Of a stretch of DNA of 64,000 nucleotides, positions 1-7,501 are shown piece by piece. The DNA is taken from NCBI GenBank assembly GCA_947367855.1, contig CANBFE010000002.1, forward strand, positions 272,560 to 336,559. The letters run 5' to 3'. Source of the stretch: an uncultured Lachnospiraceae bacterium. Its GTDB lineage: Bacteria; Bacillota; Clostridia; Lachnospirales; Lachnospiraceae. Numbering within the stretch: position 1 is the stretch's first letter; every line of letters starts with the position of its first letter. The position numbers and the translations under genes are program-made. The notes under the pieces were generated by a model. The model did no database searches and was not told the origin of the DNA. It saw nothing but the letters and a program-made list of their open reading frames with translations.

Positions 1-582
1 GTTATAATTCATGCTGATTGTGCCATAGTTCCATATGCGGTTCTCAGCGGCGGCATTTGTGTCGGTCCGGTTTTCCATGGCGACACTGATGATAAAACCT
101 GTCAGGCACAGCAGCATGAGTGTCATGCTCACAATGCCGGCAATAATAAAATTCAAGTGATGTGTTCCCTGTTTTAACATAAGATCATTGTCCTCCCTGT
201 TAATAGGTGTTCCGCATTTTTCGCAGTAGTTTGCCTTTACCGAAATCCGTTTTCCGCAGGCCTGACAGACCGTTTTGACTTCTGAACGGCGCAGAAAGTA
301 AATCAGCAATCCCATAAAGGGTGTGGCTGCAAAAACCACAACCGCCCACAGTACCGGGTCCTCGTCCCTTTTTTTACAATCCTGATATACCCATGCCGCA
401 AAAAAAGAAAAGGTGCACAGGGCAAAAAGGATAAAGCCCAAAAGCAGTATGGGAAACAGCAGGGAAAGGCCGCTGAATCCTTCACTTTTAAAAAAATATA
501 TTACAAACCGTAAAATAAGAATCAACAGGATAACGATAATGCCAATGGAAACCGCAAGTCTGCCATTTTTTGTACGATTCAT
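1..582 (-). CDS. Zinc-ribbon membrane protein, partial at the window edge
   Basis: An open frame runs from an ATG at 582 to the left edge, so only the first 194 codons are visible. The protein begins with two hydrophobic segments (about residues 9-27 and 36-60), then a third (about 73-90), followed by a double CxxC zinc ribbon (CQACGK and CEKCGT, about residues 98-120) and another membrane segment near residues 140-160. Its ATG overlaps the stop of the upstream gene as ATGA, implying translational coupling, so it is the third gene of the ECF sigma operon. The function is unknown; a membrane-bound sensor or partner of the small anti-sigma-like protein is an inference from position. Confidence 0.8.
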   Translation of the reverse strand, partial: MNRTKNGRLAVSIGIIVILLILILRFVIYFFKSEGFSGLSLLFPILLLGFILFALCTFSFFAAWVYQDCKKRDEDPVLWAVVVFAATPFMGLLIYFLRRSEVKTVCQACGKRISVKANYCEKCGTPINREDNDLMLKQGTHHLNFIIAGIVSMTLMLLCLTGFIISVAMENRTDTNAAAENRIWNYGTISMNYN

Positions 583-986
583 ATCAATACCTCTCTTTTC
601 TCCATGTGGATTGTGATTTCCTCTTTTATATTTGCTCTTTTTATGCCTACTACGGTGAGCATTATACCGGCTGTGCCCACATAGAAGCAGATACCGGCTG
701 CAAAACAGGATAAATAACGGTTTTCAATCATGATCAGCGCCAGAATAGCTAGCAGGGAAAACGTGATCAGATTTAAAACCATGGGCAGATACCAAAGCGA
801 TACTTTATGGACGGCAGACTGTTTTCGCAGGACGGCCTGCTGCCGGTACAGATCCGCTTTAAGTTTATTATTCAGTTCCGGTGCGGGAACATCAGCCGTT
901 TTCATAGAAGCCCGGACCAAATCTTCTATCTTTATGTCAGACGCGTTCCTGTCAGGTATTTTTCTGTCAGAATGATTCTCTCTCAT
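579..986 (-). CDS. Small membrane protein, candidate anti-sigma factor
   Basis: This 135-residue protein starts 20 nt inside the end of the ECF sigma gene. It has a charged cytosolic N-terminal half (about residues 1-65) followed by two predicted membrane helices (about 66-87 and 90-115) and a short charged tail. A soluble N-terminus that could hold the sigma factor plus a membrane anchor is the usual layout of anti-sigma factors cotranscribed with ECF sigmas, but no zinc anti-sigma HxxxCxxC motif is visible. The role is therefore inferred from layout and overlap with the sigma gene, not from a recognised domain. Confidence 0.75.
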   Translation of the reverse strand: MRENHSDRKIPDRNASDIKIEDLVRASMKTADVPAPELNNKLKADLYRQQAVLRKQSAVHKVSLWYLPMVLNLITFSLLAILALIMIENRYLSCFAAGICFYVGTAGIMLTVVGIKRANIKEEITIHMEKREVLI

Positions 987-1500
987 AACCGATATCCTCC
1001 AATCTTTTTTTAATTAAGCTTCTTCCCCTGAACAATCGACTTTTCACGGTGCCGGGAGGTTTCTTCAGGATTGCCGCTATCTGCTCTACGGAACATTCGG
1101 AAAGGTAGTATAAGATCAGCGGTACCTGAAATTTTTCGGGAAGGGTCTGTATAATCCGGCGGACTTGCGTAATCAGTTCCTTTTGAAGATAACCTTCCTC
1201 AATTCTCTCATCAGACCGCAGTACAGTTTCTGTTTCGTCATCAAAATTGCCGCAGGGGGCAATGGTGTTTCTGCGCGCCTGTTTTCTTCTGGCGCTTTTC
1301 CAAAGATTATGAGCCAATGAAAAAAACAGCGCTTTTGGGTTTTTCTCCCAGTCAAGAGTCCATTCTGTTTCCAACGCTTTCAGGAAAGTCTGCTGATATA
1401 AATCCTCGGCATCCGCTTTGTCTCCGCAGAGTTTCAGGCAAAATCTGTATATATCCGTACCGAAATCGTCGATACATTTTTCTATTTCTCTTGCGTCCAC
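967..1500 (-). CDS. ECF-family RNA polymerase sigma factor
   Basis: The 177-residue product has sigma region 2 at about residues 10-75 (including the DAEDLYQQTFLKAL helix) and region 4 at about 120-170, where QIAAILKKPPGTVKSRLFRG forms the helix-turn-helix that reads the -35 element. The length is typical of ECF sigmas. The start is a GTG at 1500 with a GGAGG about 7 nt upstream. The next gene overlaps its end by 20 nt, so sigma, small membrane protein and zinc-ribbon protein form one operon. A TGAACC-type promoter just upstream suggests autoregulation. The inducing signal cannot be read from the sequence. Confidence 0.92.
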   Translation of the reverse strand: MDAREIEKCIDDFGTDIYRFCLKLCGDKADAEDLYQQTFLKALETEWTLDWEKNPKALFFSLAHNLWKSARRKQARRNTIAPCGNFDDETETVLRSDERIEEGYLQKELITQVRRIIQTLPEKFQVPLILYYLSECSVEQIAAILKKPPGTVKSRLFRGRSLIKKRLEDIGYERESF

Positions 1501-1529
1501 TGTTTCACCTCCTTTGCCTGTTCACCCTA

Positions 1530-1557
1530 TATTCGCCGTGACTTTGCAGGGGGTTCA
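1530..1557 (-). promoter_or_regulatory. Candidate ECF-type promoter of the first sigma operon
   Basis: On the minus strand TGAACC (1552-1557) is followed after 16 bp by CGAATA (1530-1535), resembling the GAAC/CG-type elements used by ECF sigma factors. It lies about 30 nt upstream of the sigma start codon. The second ECF operon in this window has TGAACC at a comparable position, which supports autoregulation. Confidence 0.45.
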
Positions 1558-1677
1558 TTTTTTCAGAAAATATTTTTACCTTTGCCGGGGCCGTATCTTT
1601 CCACCCTGTTTGATTATATAGGAAAGGCGCTGAATTGTGGAGGTGCTGAGCTTTTGGCAGTGTACGGAATAAGATAT

Positions 1678-1931
1678 TTGCATTTGCGTCATTCTATGGT
1701 AAAATGAGGGAGACAATTGAATCGTGTGAGGTTTCTTCCCCTGAGCACGATACAGGCAGTTGATATAATCGACGAACAGACGGTTCAGGTGACAGTAGGA
1801 AGTGCCGACACAGAGCTGATTTACAGCTTTGTGGCAGCCATTATGCGGACGGATTTGATATGTAGATTGCCATTGTCTCTCTCCACTTATGAATTCCATA
1901 TGCAGACCGGGGAGGTCATCGTGGAGCAGCA
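1678..1931 (+). pseudogene. Decayed copy of the peptide-binding protein gene with its promoter
   Basis: The stretch repeats the promoter and two internal pieces of the binding-protein gene at 3751-5460. The promoter copy (TTGCAT 1678-1683, TAAAAT 1700-1705, 16-bp spacer) matches 3669-3696. Positions 1739-1844 match 4347-4452 almost base for base, and about 1848-1931 match about 4981-5060. Roughly 650 nt of the 5' part and 530 nt between the two pieces are missing, and a 4-nt insertion sits inside the second piece. A short open frame (1717-1989, TTG start) still runs through both pieces, but it has no ribosome binding site and is not a plausible binding protein. It is a relic of a duplication. 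Confidence 0.85.
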
Positions 1932-2030
1932 TACAAAGTGTTCAAGACACACCGCAACCCTTTTTCAAATGCATTTGCTATTCTTGTGACAAAACAGCAG
2001 GGGTGGTTGTATATGAAAATGATTCGTGTA

Positions 2031-2058
2031 TGGAGGGTCCGCGAAATTTGACCCTCCA
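2031..2058 (+). promoter_or_regulatory. Perfect hairpin in the leader of the double-GNAT gene
   Basis: TGGAGGGTC (2031-2039) and GACCCTCCA (2050-2058) form a 9-bp stem with a 10-nt loop, ending about 10 nt before the GGAGG of the next gene. It has no following U-tract. The left arm carries GGAGGG, so the stem could compete with or mimic the real ribosome binding site; that role is inferred. Confidence 0.5.
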
Positions 2059-2079
2059 GTTATATCTGGAGGATAAAAT

Positions 2080-3000
2080 ATGGTTAAATTATTTGATGTG
2101 GATGAACAGAACTGGCTGGATGTCATCTCGCTGGGCGTCACAGAAGAGCAGAAAAAATTTCTTGCCGAACCGATTGGGATTGTAGCAAGAGGATATGTCT
2201 ATCGCGCTTGTAACGCCAAAGTTTACGGCATATGCAACGGCGGGCATGTCATTGGCGTTGCGCTTGTAAGGAACATGGATGAAGAGCCGGCCTGTTACGA
2301 GTTGCAGCAGTTTATGATTGACCAGCGGTTTCAAAATAAGGGTTATGGTACGGAAGCGCTGCGCCTGATACTTTCAGTGCTTTCTAAGGAAAGAAAGTAT
2401 AGCCGGGTGGAGGTATGTGTCAATAAGGATGATGCTGCGGCACTTTGGGTATACAAAAAGGTTGGATTTGAGGATACCGGATATATCGATGAAAGGATTC
2501 CCCATTGCTATAACCTTATGTACAACTTAAACAAAGATGACCGCCCCTATTCTGACATAATGATTTCTGACTTCTCCAATCCGCTGTTCCAAACGGCTTT
2601 TAAGAAGTATTTTTTAGAGTTGGGTCATGCAATTAAAGATTGGAACGGGTTGTTTAAAGAAATGAATGATGATGGTGATAATGTTGCCTTCGTCAGAACT
2701 TCTATGAATGATAAAGTTATCGGATTCATTCAATTCAAGCCCGTGAAGTTTTCAAGTTGGTTTTTTGAAGAAACTTGCGGCTTTATAAGAGAGTTTTGGG
2801 TTGCTGAAGAGTTCCGAAATAAAAATCATGGTACCGCGCTGATCAGCCTTGCCGAAAAACATTTCACAGACAATGGGATCTACACAAGTATCCTGACCAC
2901 AGATACCGCTGCACGCTTTTACAAAAGACATGGATACGTTAAAGCAGTCGGATGTAAAGCGAAGAATCAAGATGAAGTATTTATAAAGCACTTGAAGTAA
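2080..3000 (+). CDS. Double GNAT-domain acetyltransferase
   Basis: The 306-residue protein contains two GNAT acetyl-CoA-dependent acyltransferase domains. The first (about residues 1-150) has the acetyl-CoA loop QRFQNKGYGTEALR near residues 83-96 and resembles spermidine/diamine N-acetyltransferases; the second (about 155-306) has EEFRNKNHGTALI and ends with the typical AARFYKRHGYVKA strand-helix. The ATG at 2080 follows GGAGG by 7 nt. It is a single-gene unit preceded by a hairpin, with gene debris on both sides, so it may have arrived with a rearrangement. The substrates are unknown; a polyamine, an antibiotic or a peptide N-terminus are all possible for this superfamily. Confidence 0.9.
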   Translation: MVKLFDVDEQNWLDVISLGVTEEQKKFLAEPIGIVARGYVYRACNAKVYGICNGGHVIGVALVRNMDEEPACYELQQFMIDQRFQNKGYGTEALRLILSVLSKERKYSRVEVCVNKDDAAALWVYKKVGFEDTGYIDERIPHCYNLMYNLNKDDRPYSDIMISDFSNPLFQTAFKKYFLELGHAIKDWNGLFKEMNDDGDNVAFVRTSMNDKVIGFIQFKPVKFSSWFFEETCGFIREFWVAEEFRNKNHGTALISLAEKHFTDNGIYTSILTTDTAARFYKRHGYVKAVGCKAKNQDEVFIKHLK

Positions 3001-3146
3001 AGTGCTGAACGCTCTGATACTACAGGTGAGATTTCCCTTATTGCTTCCCTTGTGTGATACCTTTCTGCAAGACATTATGGACGCAGATAAGAGAAAAGGG
3101 AAACAAAATCATATAAAACAGTATAACATAATTGCCAAAATACAGG

Positions 3147-3255
3147 AAGGTGGTATCTGTCCCCATTGCGGTCAGCCTGCGCTTGCAGTATCCCGCGGCA
3201 TTGAGGCGGGCAACATTTTTCAGCTTGGAACCAAGTACACCAAATCCATGAAATT
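3147..3255 (+). pseudogene. Relic of a prolyl-tRNA synthetase gene
   Basis: In frame +, residues reading CPHCGQPALAVSRGIEAG and then NIFQLGTKYTKSM match the conserved segment of bacterial prolyl-tRNA synthetase just after the editing domain (RGIEVGxxFxLGTKYS). Nothing else of the roughly 480-570-residue enzyme is recognisable on either side, so this is a small internal fragment. The open frame that contains it (3002-3295) has unrelated flanks. A second short in-frame stretch ending at 3344 (TSAAEEIMKLLSAAK, then stop) looks like the tail of another lost gene that I cannot name. Confidence 0.7.
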
Positions 3256-3668
3256 GTTTCGAGAGATAAGCGTTTATCTGCCAATGTTTCTATGACTTCT
3301 GCAGCAGAAGAAATCATGAAGCTTTTGTCAGCAGCGAAATAATTCTGTAAAGTATGGTTTATTGGCTGAGAAGGCAGAACAGAATACAATCCGGATTCGG
3401 AGTCTGTTCTGCTTTCAAAATCATCTGACTGCCTCCTGCTATTATTCTACCCACATTCTAATCATTCTTGTCAATCGTTTGGTTAGAATGATTAGAATAA
3501 ATTGCAATTCCATCCATGTAAAAGGTGATCCAAGAATCCACATAATTGCCAAAATGAGATTGCCTTTACTGCTCATAATGATTCTTCCTGTAAATAACGT
3601 ACGATTTATGCACACTATTTGGCATTCTGACAAAAAAATACAGTAAAGATATGTACTGAATAAAATAC
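3256..3668. other. Gene-free stretch with a large inverted repeat
   Basis: No convincing gene is present here. The main feature is a perfect 14-bp inverted repeat, ATTCTAATCATTCT at 3455-3468 and AGAATGATTAGAAT at 3485-3498, separated by 16 nt. It could be a remnant operator or a hairpin. The surrounding sequence looks like decayed coding DNA. Confidence 0.5.
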
Positions 3669-3696
3669 TTGCATTTCCTGTATTCTATGGTAAAAT
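3669..3696 (+). promoter_or_regulatory. Promoter of the peptide ABC importer operon
   Basis: TTGCAT (3669-3674) and TAAAAT (3691-3696) are separated by 16 bp and lie 55 nt upstream of the binding-protein ATG. The same promoter sequence is preserved in the decayed copy at 1678-1705, which supports its reality. Confidence 0.65.
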
Positions 3697-3750
3697 GAGG
3701 GAAACAATTGAATAGTGAGAGGTTTATTAATCGAAGAGGAGAAGAGCAGA

Positions 3751-5460
3751 ATGAGAAAGGTCTTTCATTTGAAAAGCATTCTTTTGAAAAAGAAACTTTG
3801 CGGTTTTCTTTTCACGGCACTTCTGACAATGGCTGTACTGGGCGGATGCGCAGACGGCACAGGAGAGTCTTCGGGGGATAATTCCTCTGTGGAGTCCGGG
3901 GCAGGTTCCCAGGATTCCGGTTCGGCGCAGGAGAGCACCGATGCAGCACAGGATGGCGATACTTCGGCGGAAGAGAGCACATCCGAAGAAAGCGCAGCGG
4001 AGGCGGACCAGGCCGGACAGGGGACGTCGGATGTTACGTACGGCGGCTCCATTGTTGTAGGAATACAACAGGATATCGACAGTCTTGACCCTCATAAAGC
4101 AACGGCGGCAGGAACTAAGGAAATTTTATTCAACATTTTTGAAGGCTTGGTAAAGCCGGATGAAAACGGCAATCTGATCAATGCGGTTGCCAGTGATTAC
4201 ACGATTTCGGAGGACGGGTTGGTGTATACCTTTACGCTCCGGGAAGGTGTAAAGTTCCACAACGGAAACGCTGTGACTGCTGAGGATGTGAAGTACTCTC
4301 TGGAGAGGGTATCGGGACTGTTGGATGGCACTCCCTTGATTTCCACCCTGAGCACGATACAGGCAGTTGATATAATCGACGAACAGACGGTTCAGGTTAC
4401 GGTAGGAAGTGCCAACACGGAGCTGATTTACAGCTTTGTGGCAGCCATTATTCCCGCGGGAAGCGGGGAGGCGGAAGGGGCGGATCCTGTTGGCACCGGG
4501 CCGTTTTCTTATGTTTCCTACGAGCCTTTAAAGGGCATTACCATGGCGAAGAATCCTGATTACTGGCAGGAGGGGCTTCCCTACCTGGACAGTGTGGAAT
4601 TCAAGATCATGGGCGACGGGGATACATCGCTGATGGAGCTCCAGGGCGGTACCGTTGATTTCTATGCCTACCTGACGGATTCCCAGGCCCAGGCTCTCAA
4701 GGACAGCCATCAGGTGATTTCCTCCCCCACCAATATGGTGCAGGCGCTGTTTCTGAACAATGCCGTGGAACCGCTGAACGATGTGCGGGTGCGCCAGGCC
4801 ATCAGCTACGCTTTGGACAAGGACGAGATCAACGGCTTTGTGGGAGGCGGAAACGGTACTTTGATCAGTTCCGCCATGCTGCCTACTCTGAAGGAGTACT
4901 ATGTGGACCTGAACGATACTTACGGCAGCACTGCCAATGTGGAGAAGGCCAAGGAGCTGATGGCAGACGCAGGCTATGGGGACGGATTTGATATGGAGAT
5001 TGCCATTGTCTCCACTTACCCGTTCCACATGCAGACCGGGGAGGTCATCGTGGAGCAGCTGAAGAATATCGGCATTAACGCCACCATCAAGGGTATGGAG
5101 AACGGCACCTGGCTTGACGAGGTGTACAACGGACGCCAGTTTGACGCCACCATTACCGCCCTTACCTGCGATATGACCCCCGGATACCTGATGAACCGCT
5201 TCCAGACCGACTCCAAGAAGAATTTCATCAATTTCCAGAGCGCGGCCTATGATGAAAATTATGCAAAGGCCCAGGCTGCGCTGGATCCCGAGGAGAAGGC
5301 AGGGTATTACAAGGAGCTGCAGAAGATTCTCTGCGATGAGGCGGGCAGCGTCTTCATCCAGGCTCCGGCCAATATGACGGCGATCAGCAAGCGCCTTGCG
5401 GGATATAAGTTCTATCCCGTATACGTGCAGGACATGAGTACCGTGTACATTGTAGAATAA
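3751..5460 (+). CDS. Peptide-type ABC transporter substrate-binding lipoprotein
   Basis: This 569-residue protein belongs to the family 5 solute-binding proteins (OppA/DppA/NikA type). A lipoprotein signal with lipobox LGGC anchors it at Cys33. A Ser/Glu/Gly-rich linker follows (about residues 35-95), then the binding domain with the family hallmarks (GSIVVGIQQDIDSLDPHKA near 100; AVTAEDVKYSLERV near 170; VRVRQAISYALDK near 350). I chose ATG 3751, with GAGGAG about 9 nt upstream, over a GTG at 3715 that would add 12 residues before the signal peptide. It heads an operon with two permeases and a fused ATPase. The ligand is probably a peptide or similar, not determined. Confidence 0.93.
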   Translation: MRKVFHLKSILLKKKLCGFLFTALLTMAVLGGCADGTGESSGDNSSVESGAGSQDSGSAQESTDAAQDGDTSAEESTSEESAAEADQAGQGTSDVTYGGSIVVGIQQDIDSLDPHKATAAGTKEILFNIFEGLVKPDENGNLINAVASDYTISEDGLVYTFTLREGVKFHNGNAVTAEDVKYSLERVSGLLDGTPLISTLSTIQAVDIIDEQTVQVTVGSANTELIYSFVAAIIPAGSGEAEGADPVGTGPFSYVSYEPLKGITMAKNPDYWQEGLPYLDSVEFKIMGDGDTSLMELQGGTVDFYAYLTDSQAQALKDSHQVISSPTNMVQALFLNNAVEPLNDVRVRQAISYALDKDEINGFVGGGNGTLISSAMLPTLKEYYVDLNDTYGSTANVEKAKELMADAGYGDGFDMEIAIVSTYPFHMQTGEVIVEQLKNIGINATIKGMENGTWLDEVYNGRQFDATITALTCDMTPGYLMNRFQTDSKKNFINFQSAAYDENYAKAQAALDPEEKAGYYKELQKILCDEAGSVFIQAPANMTAISKRLAGYKFYPVYVQDMSTVYIVE

Positions 5461-5513
5461 GGTGGTGGCTATCGCGCAGCGCACTTTAGAGCCATCGCGC
5501 AGCGATTAAATTA
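5461..5513 (+). repeat. Intercistronic direct repeat and hairpin
   Basis: Between the binding-protein stop and the first permease, ATCGCGCAGCG occurs twice (5471-5481 and 5494-5504), and TGGCT (5466-5470) can pair with AGCCA (5490-5494). Such stem-loops after binding-protein genes commonly stabilise the upstream mRNA so that more binding protein than permease is made; that role is inferred here. Confidence 0.45.
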
Positions 5514-5525
5514 GGAGGCAGCAGT

Positions 5526-6479
5526 GTGAAATACTTAGGTAAAAAAATCATTACTCTCATTATGACATTGTTTCTGGTTTCCGCGGCTGCCTTTCTTGCC
5601 TTTCAGATCATTCCCGGAGACGTGGTTTCTTCGATTTTAGGTACGGAGGCCACGCCGGAACGGGAGGAGGCGCTTCGGGAAGAACTGGGCTTAAATGACC
5701 CGCCCCTGGTGCGTTACGGAAAATGGGCGGCAGGGGTGCTGAGGGGAGACCTTGGCATCAGCTACCGGTATTCCAAAAATATGAACGAAATGATGCCGGT
5801 GGCGGAACTGATCGGGGATAAACTGCCGGTGACCCTGTGGCTTGCGGTGCTTTCCCTTGGGCTGATTGTTGCGGTGTCCATTCCCCTGGGGGTACTTTGG
5901 GCAAAAAGCGGTTCCCGTGCGTTGGATGCCGCTCTGGGGGTGATCACCCAGGCGACTATGGCGGTGCCTTCTTTTTTTCTGGGCATTCTGGTAACCTGGC
6001 TGTTCGGCATTTTGTTAAAATGGTTTGCGCCCGGAGGTTATGTGAGCTATAAGGAAAATTTTCCGGGGTTCCTGCGTTATCTGCTGTTTCCTGCCATATC
6101 CATCGCACTGCCGAAGATCGCCATGACGGCAAGATTTCTGCGAAATTCCATGCTGACGGAGATGGGCTCGGATTATGTCCGCACCGCCTACAGCAAGGGC
6201 TGCGGCAGGGAAAGAGTGATGTACAGACATGTGCTGCGCAATGCCATGATGCCTGTGATTACCTTTCTGGGGATGATTGTGGCGGAGATTGTGGCAGGCA
6301 GTATTGTGGTGGAGCAGGTGTTCGGCCTGCCGGGTATCGGCAGACTGCTGATCAGTTCCATTTCCACCAGGGATTTTCCGGTGGTGGAGATTTTGATTTT
6401 GTATATTACCTTTGTGGTTATCTTTGTTTATTTTCTGGTGGATGTCCTGTATAAAGTGGTGGATCCCCGGATCTCGTAA
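5526..6479 (+). CDS. Peptide-type ABC transporter permease, DppB/OppB family
   Basis: The 317-residue inner-membrane permease starts at GTG 5526 after AGGAGG. It has an N-terminal membrane helix (about residues 9-30), the DppB-type periplasmic loop, then five more helices. The EAA loop contacting the ATPase is visible near residues 215-240 (DYVRTAYSKGCGRERVMYRH). The closing motif VVDPRI is typical of DppB/OppB proteins. It lies 65 nt after the binding-protein gene and before the second permease, forming a heterodimeric channel with it. Confidence 0.93.
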   Translation: MKYLGKKIITLIMTLFLVSAAAFLAFQIIPGDVVSSILGTEATPEREEALREELGLNDPPLVRYGKWAAGVLRGDLGISYRYSKNMNEMMPVAELIGDKLPVTLWLAVLSLGLIVAVSIPLGVLWAKSGSRALDAALGVITQATMAVPSFFLGILVTWLFGILLKWFAPGGYVSYKENFPGFLRYLLFPAISIALPKIAMTARFLRNSMLTEMGSDYVRTAYSKGCGRERVMYRHVLRNAMMPVITFLGMIVAEIVAGSIVVEQVFGLPGIGRLLISSISTRDFPVVEILILYITFVVIFVYFLVDVLYKVVDPRIS

Positions 6480-6513
6480 CGGGCGGCAAATGCCTGTTTG
6501 GGGCGAAAGGGAA

Positions 6514-6609
6514 ATGGGCCTGTTCAGGAAAAAAAGCGGGCAGGGTACAAAGGATGCCATTTTACAGGAGTGGCAGGGGTTCATGCAGGAAGGGAAGCGG
6601 CCGGTATGA
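6514..6609 (+). CDS. Possible small coupling ORF between the two permease genes
   Basis: A 31-codon frame (ATG at 6514; an alternative ATG at 6490 gives 39 codons) encodes a basic, soluble peptide beginning MGLFRKKSGQGTKDA. Its stop codon TGA overlaps the ATG of the second permease as ATGA, the same arrangement used by coupled genes elsewhere in the window. Purine-rich sequence (GGCGAAAGGGAA) lies just upstream of 6514. The 126-nt gap between permeases is unusual for this transporter family, where genes normally abut. It could be a coupling peptide or a remnant; no family is recognised. Confidence 0.4.
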   Translation: MGLFRKKSGQGTKDAILQEWQGFMQEGKRPV

Positions 6610-7433
6610 AGAAGAAAAACGGGAAAAAGTGGAATAAGTATCTGTATGCCGGTATTGTGATGACGGGTATTGCCGTGGTGCTGGGCGTACTGGGGTTTTT
6701 CTGGACCCCTTACAGCACTACGGCAATGTCCGCCGCGGAGAAGTTTTCCGGTCCTTCCTTAAGACACCCTTTCGGCACGGATAATTTCGGCAGGGATATA
6801 TTCTCCAGGGTCATGCAGGGACTGGGGACTACAATGGTCATCAGCAGTCTGGTGGTGTTCTGCTCCGGTCTGGCGGGAATTCTTCTGGGAGCGGTGACCG
6901 GGTATTTCGGGGGGATACTGGACGAGGCGGTAATGCGGATCACGGATGCCCTGAACGGCTTCCCCAGTATTCTGCTGACCTTGGTGATCATCAGCCTTCT
7001 GGGCACAGGCAGACAGAACGTGATCATATCCATGTCTTTGGTGTTTACCCCCAGTTTTGTGCGGATTGTCCGGGGAGAATTTATCCGGCTGAGGGATGCG
7101 GATTATATCAAGAGGGCCAGGATGATGGAGGTGGGAAAATTCCGTATTCTGTTTGTCCATATACTGCCGAATATTTTTTCCGTATTCTGGGTTTCGGTGA
7201 TGATCGGGTTCAACAATGCCATTTTGGCGGAATCCGGCATGAGCTATCTGGGGATAGGGGTGCAGCCTCCGGATGCCAGTCTGGGCAACATGCTTTCGGA
7301 TGCTCAGGGGTATCTGCAGTCTGCGCCCTGGTGCGCGTTGGCGCCGGGACTGACCATAGTATGGCTTGTGTTGGGATTTTCTCTGTTCAGTGAGGGAATC
7401 CGGCGGCAGGGGGCTTTTGACTCAGGGCAGTAA
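6606..7433 (+). CDS. Peptide-type ABC transporter permease, DppC/OppC family
   Basis: The 275-residue second permease has an N-terminal membrane helix (about residues 10-32), the conserved HPFGTDNFGRDIFSRV motif near residues 56-71 that marks DppC/OppC proteins, and an EAA loop around residues 160-185 (DADYIKRARMMEVGKFRILF). The ATG at 6606 is preferred over an upstream ATG at 6498 because it follows AGGAAGGGAAG and places the first membrane helix near the N-terminus. It pairs with the preceding permease to form the import channel. Confidence 0.92.
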   Translation: MKKKNGKKWNKYLYAGIVMTGIAVVLGVLGFFWTPYSTTAMSAAEKFSGPSLRHPFGTDNFGRDIFSRVMQGLGTTMVISSLVVFCSGLAGILLGAVTGYFGGILDEAVMRITDALNGFPSILLTLVIISLLGTGRQNVIISMSLVFTPSFVRIVRGEFIRLRDADYIKRARMMEVGKFRILFVHILPNIFSVFWVSVMIGFNNAILAESGMSYLGIGVQPPDASLGNMLSDAQGYLQSAPWCALAPGLTIVWLVLGFSLFSEGIRRQGAFDSGQ

Positions 7434-7501
7434 ATTCCCGGTTCCGGCCTGGCCGGGGCGGTGAAGGTTTCCTGCGGTTTTGGAAGGAGGGACGTGTCAA
7501 G

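Noticed and set aside
3075..3389. Minus-strand 104-residue frame opposite the ProRS relic
   Set aside because: It is antisense to the relic, lacks a ribosome binding site and shows no family features.
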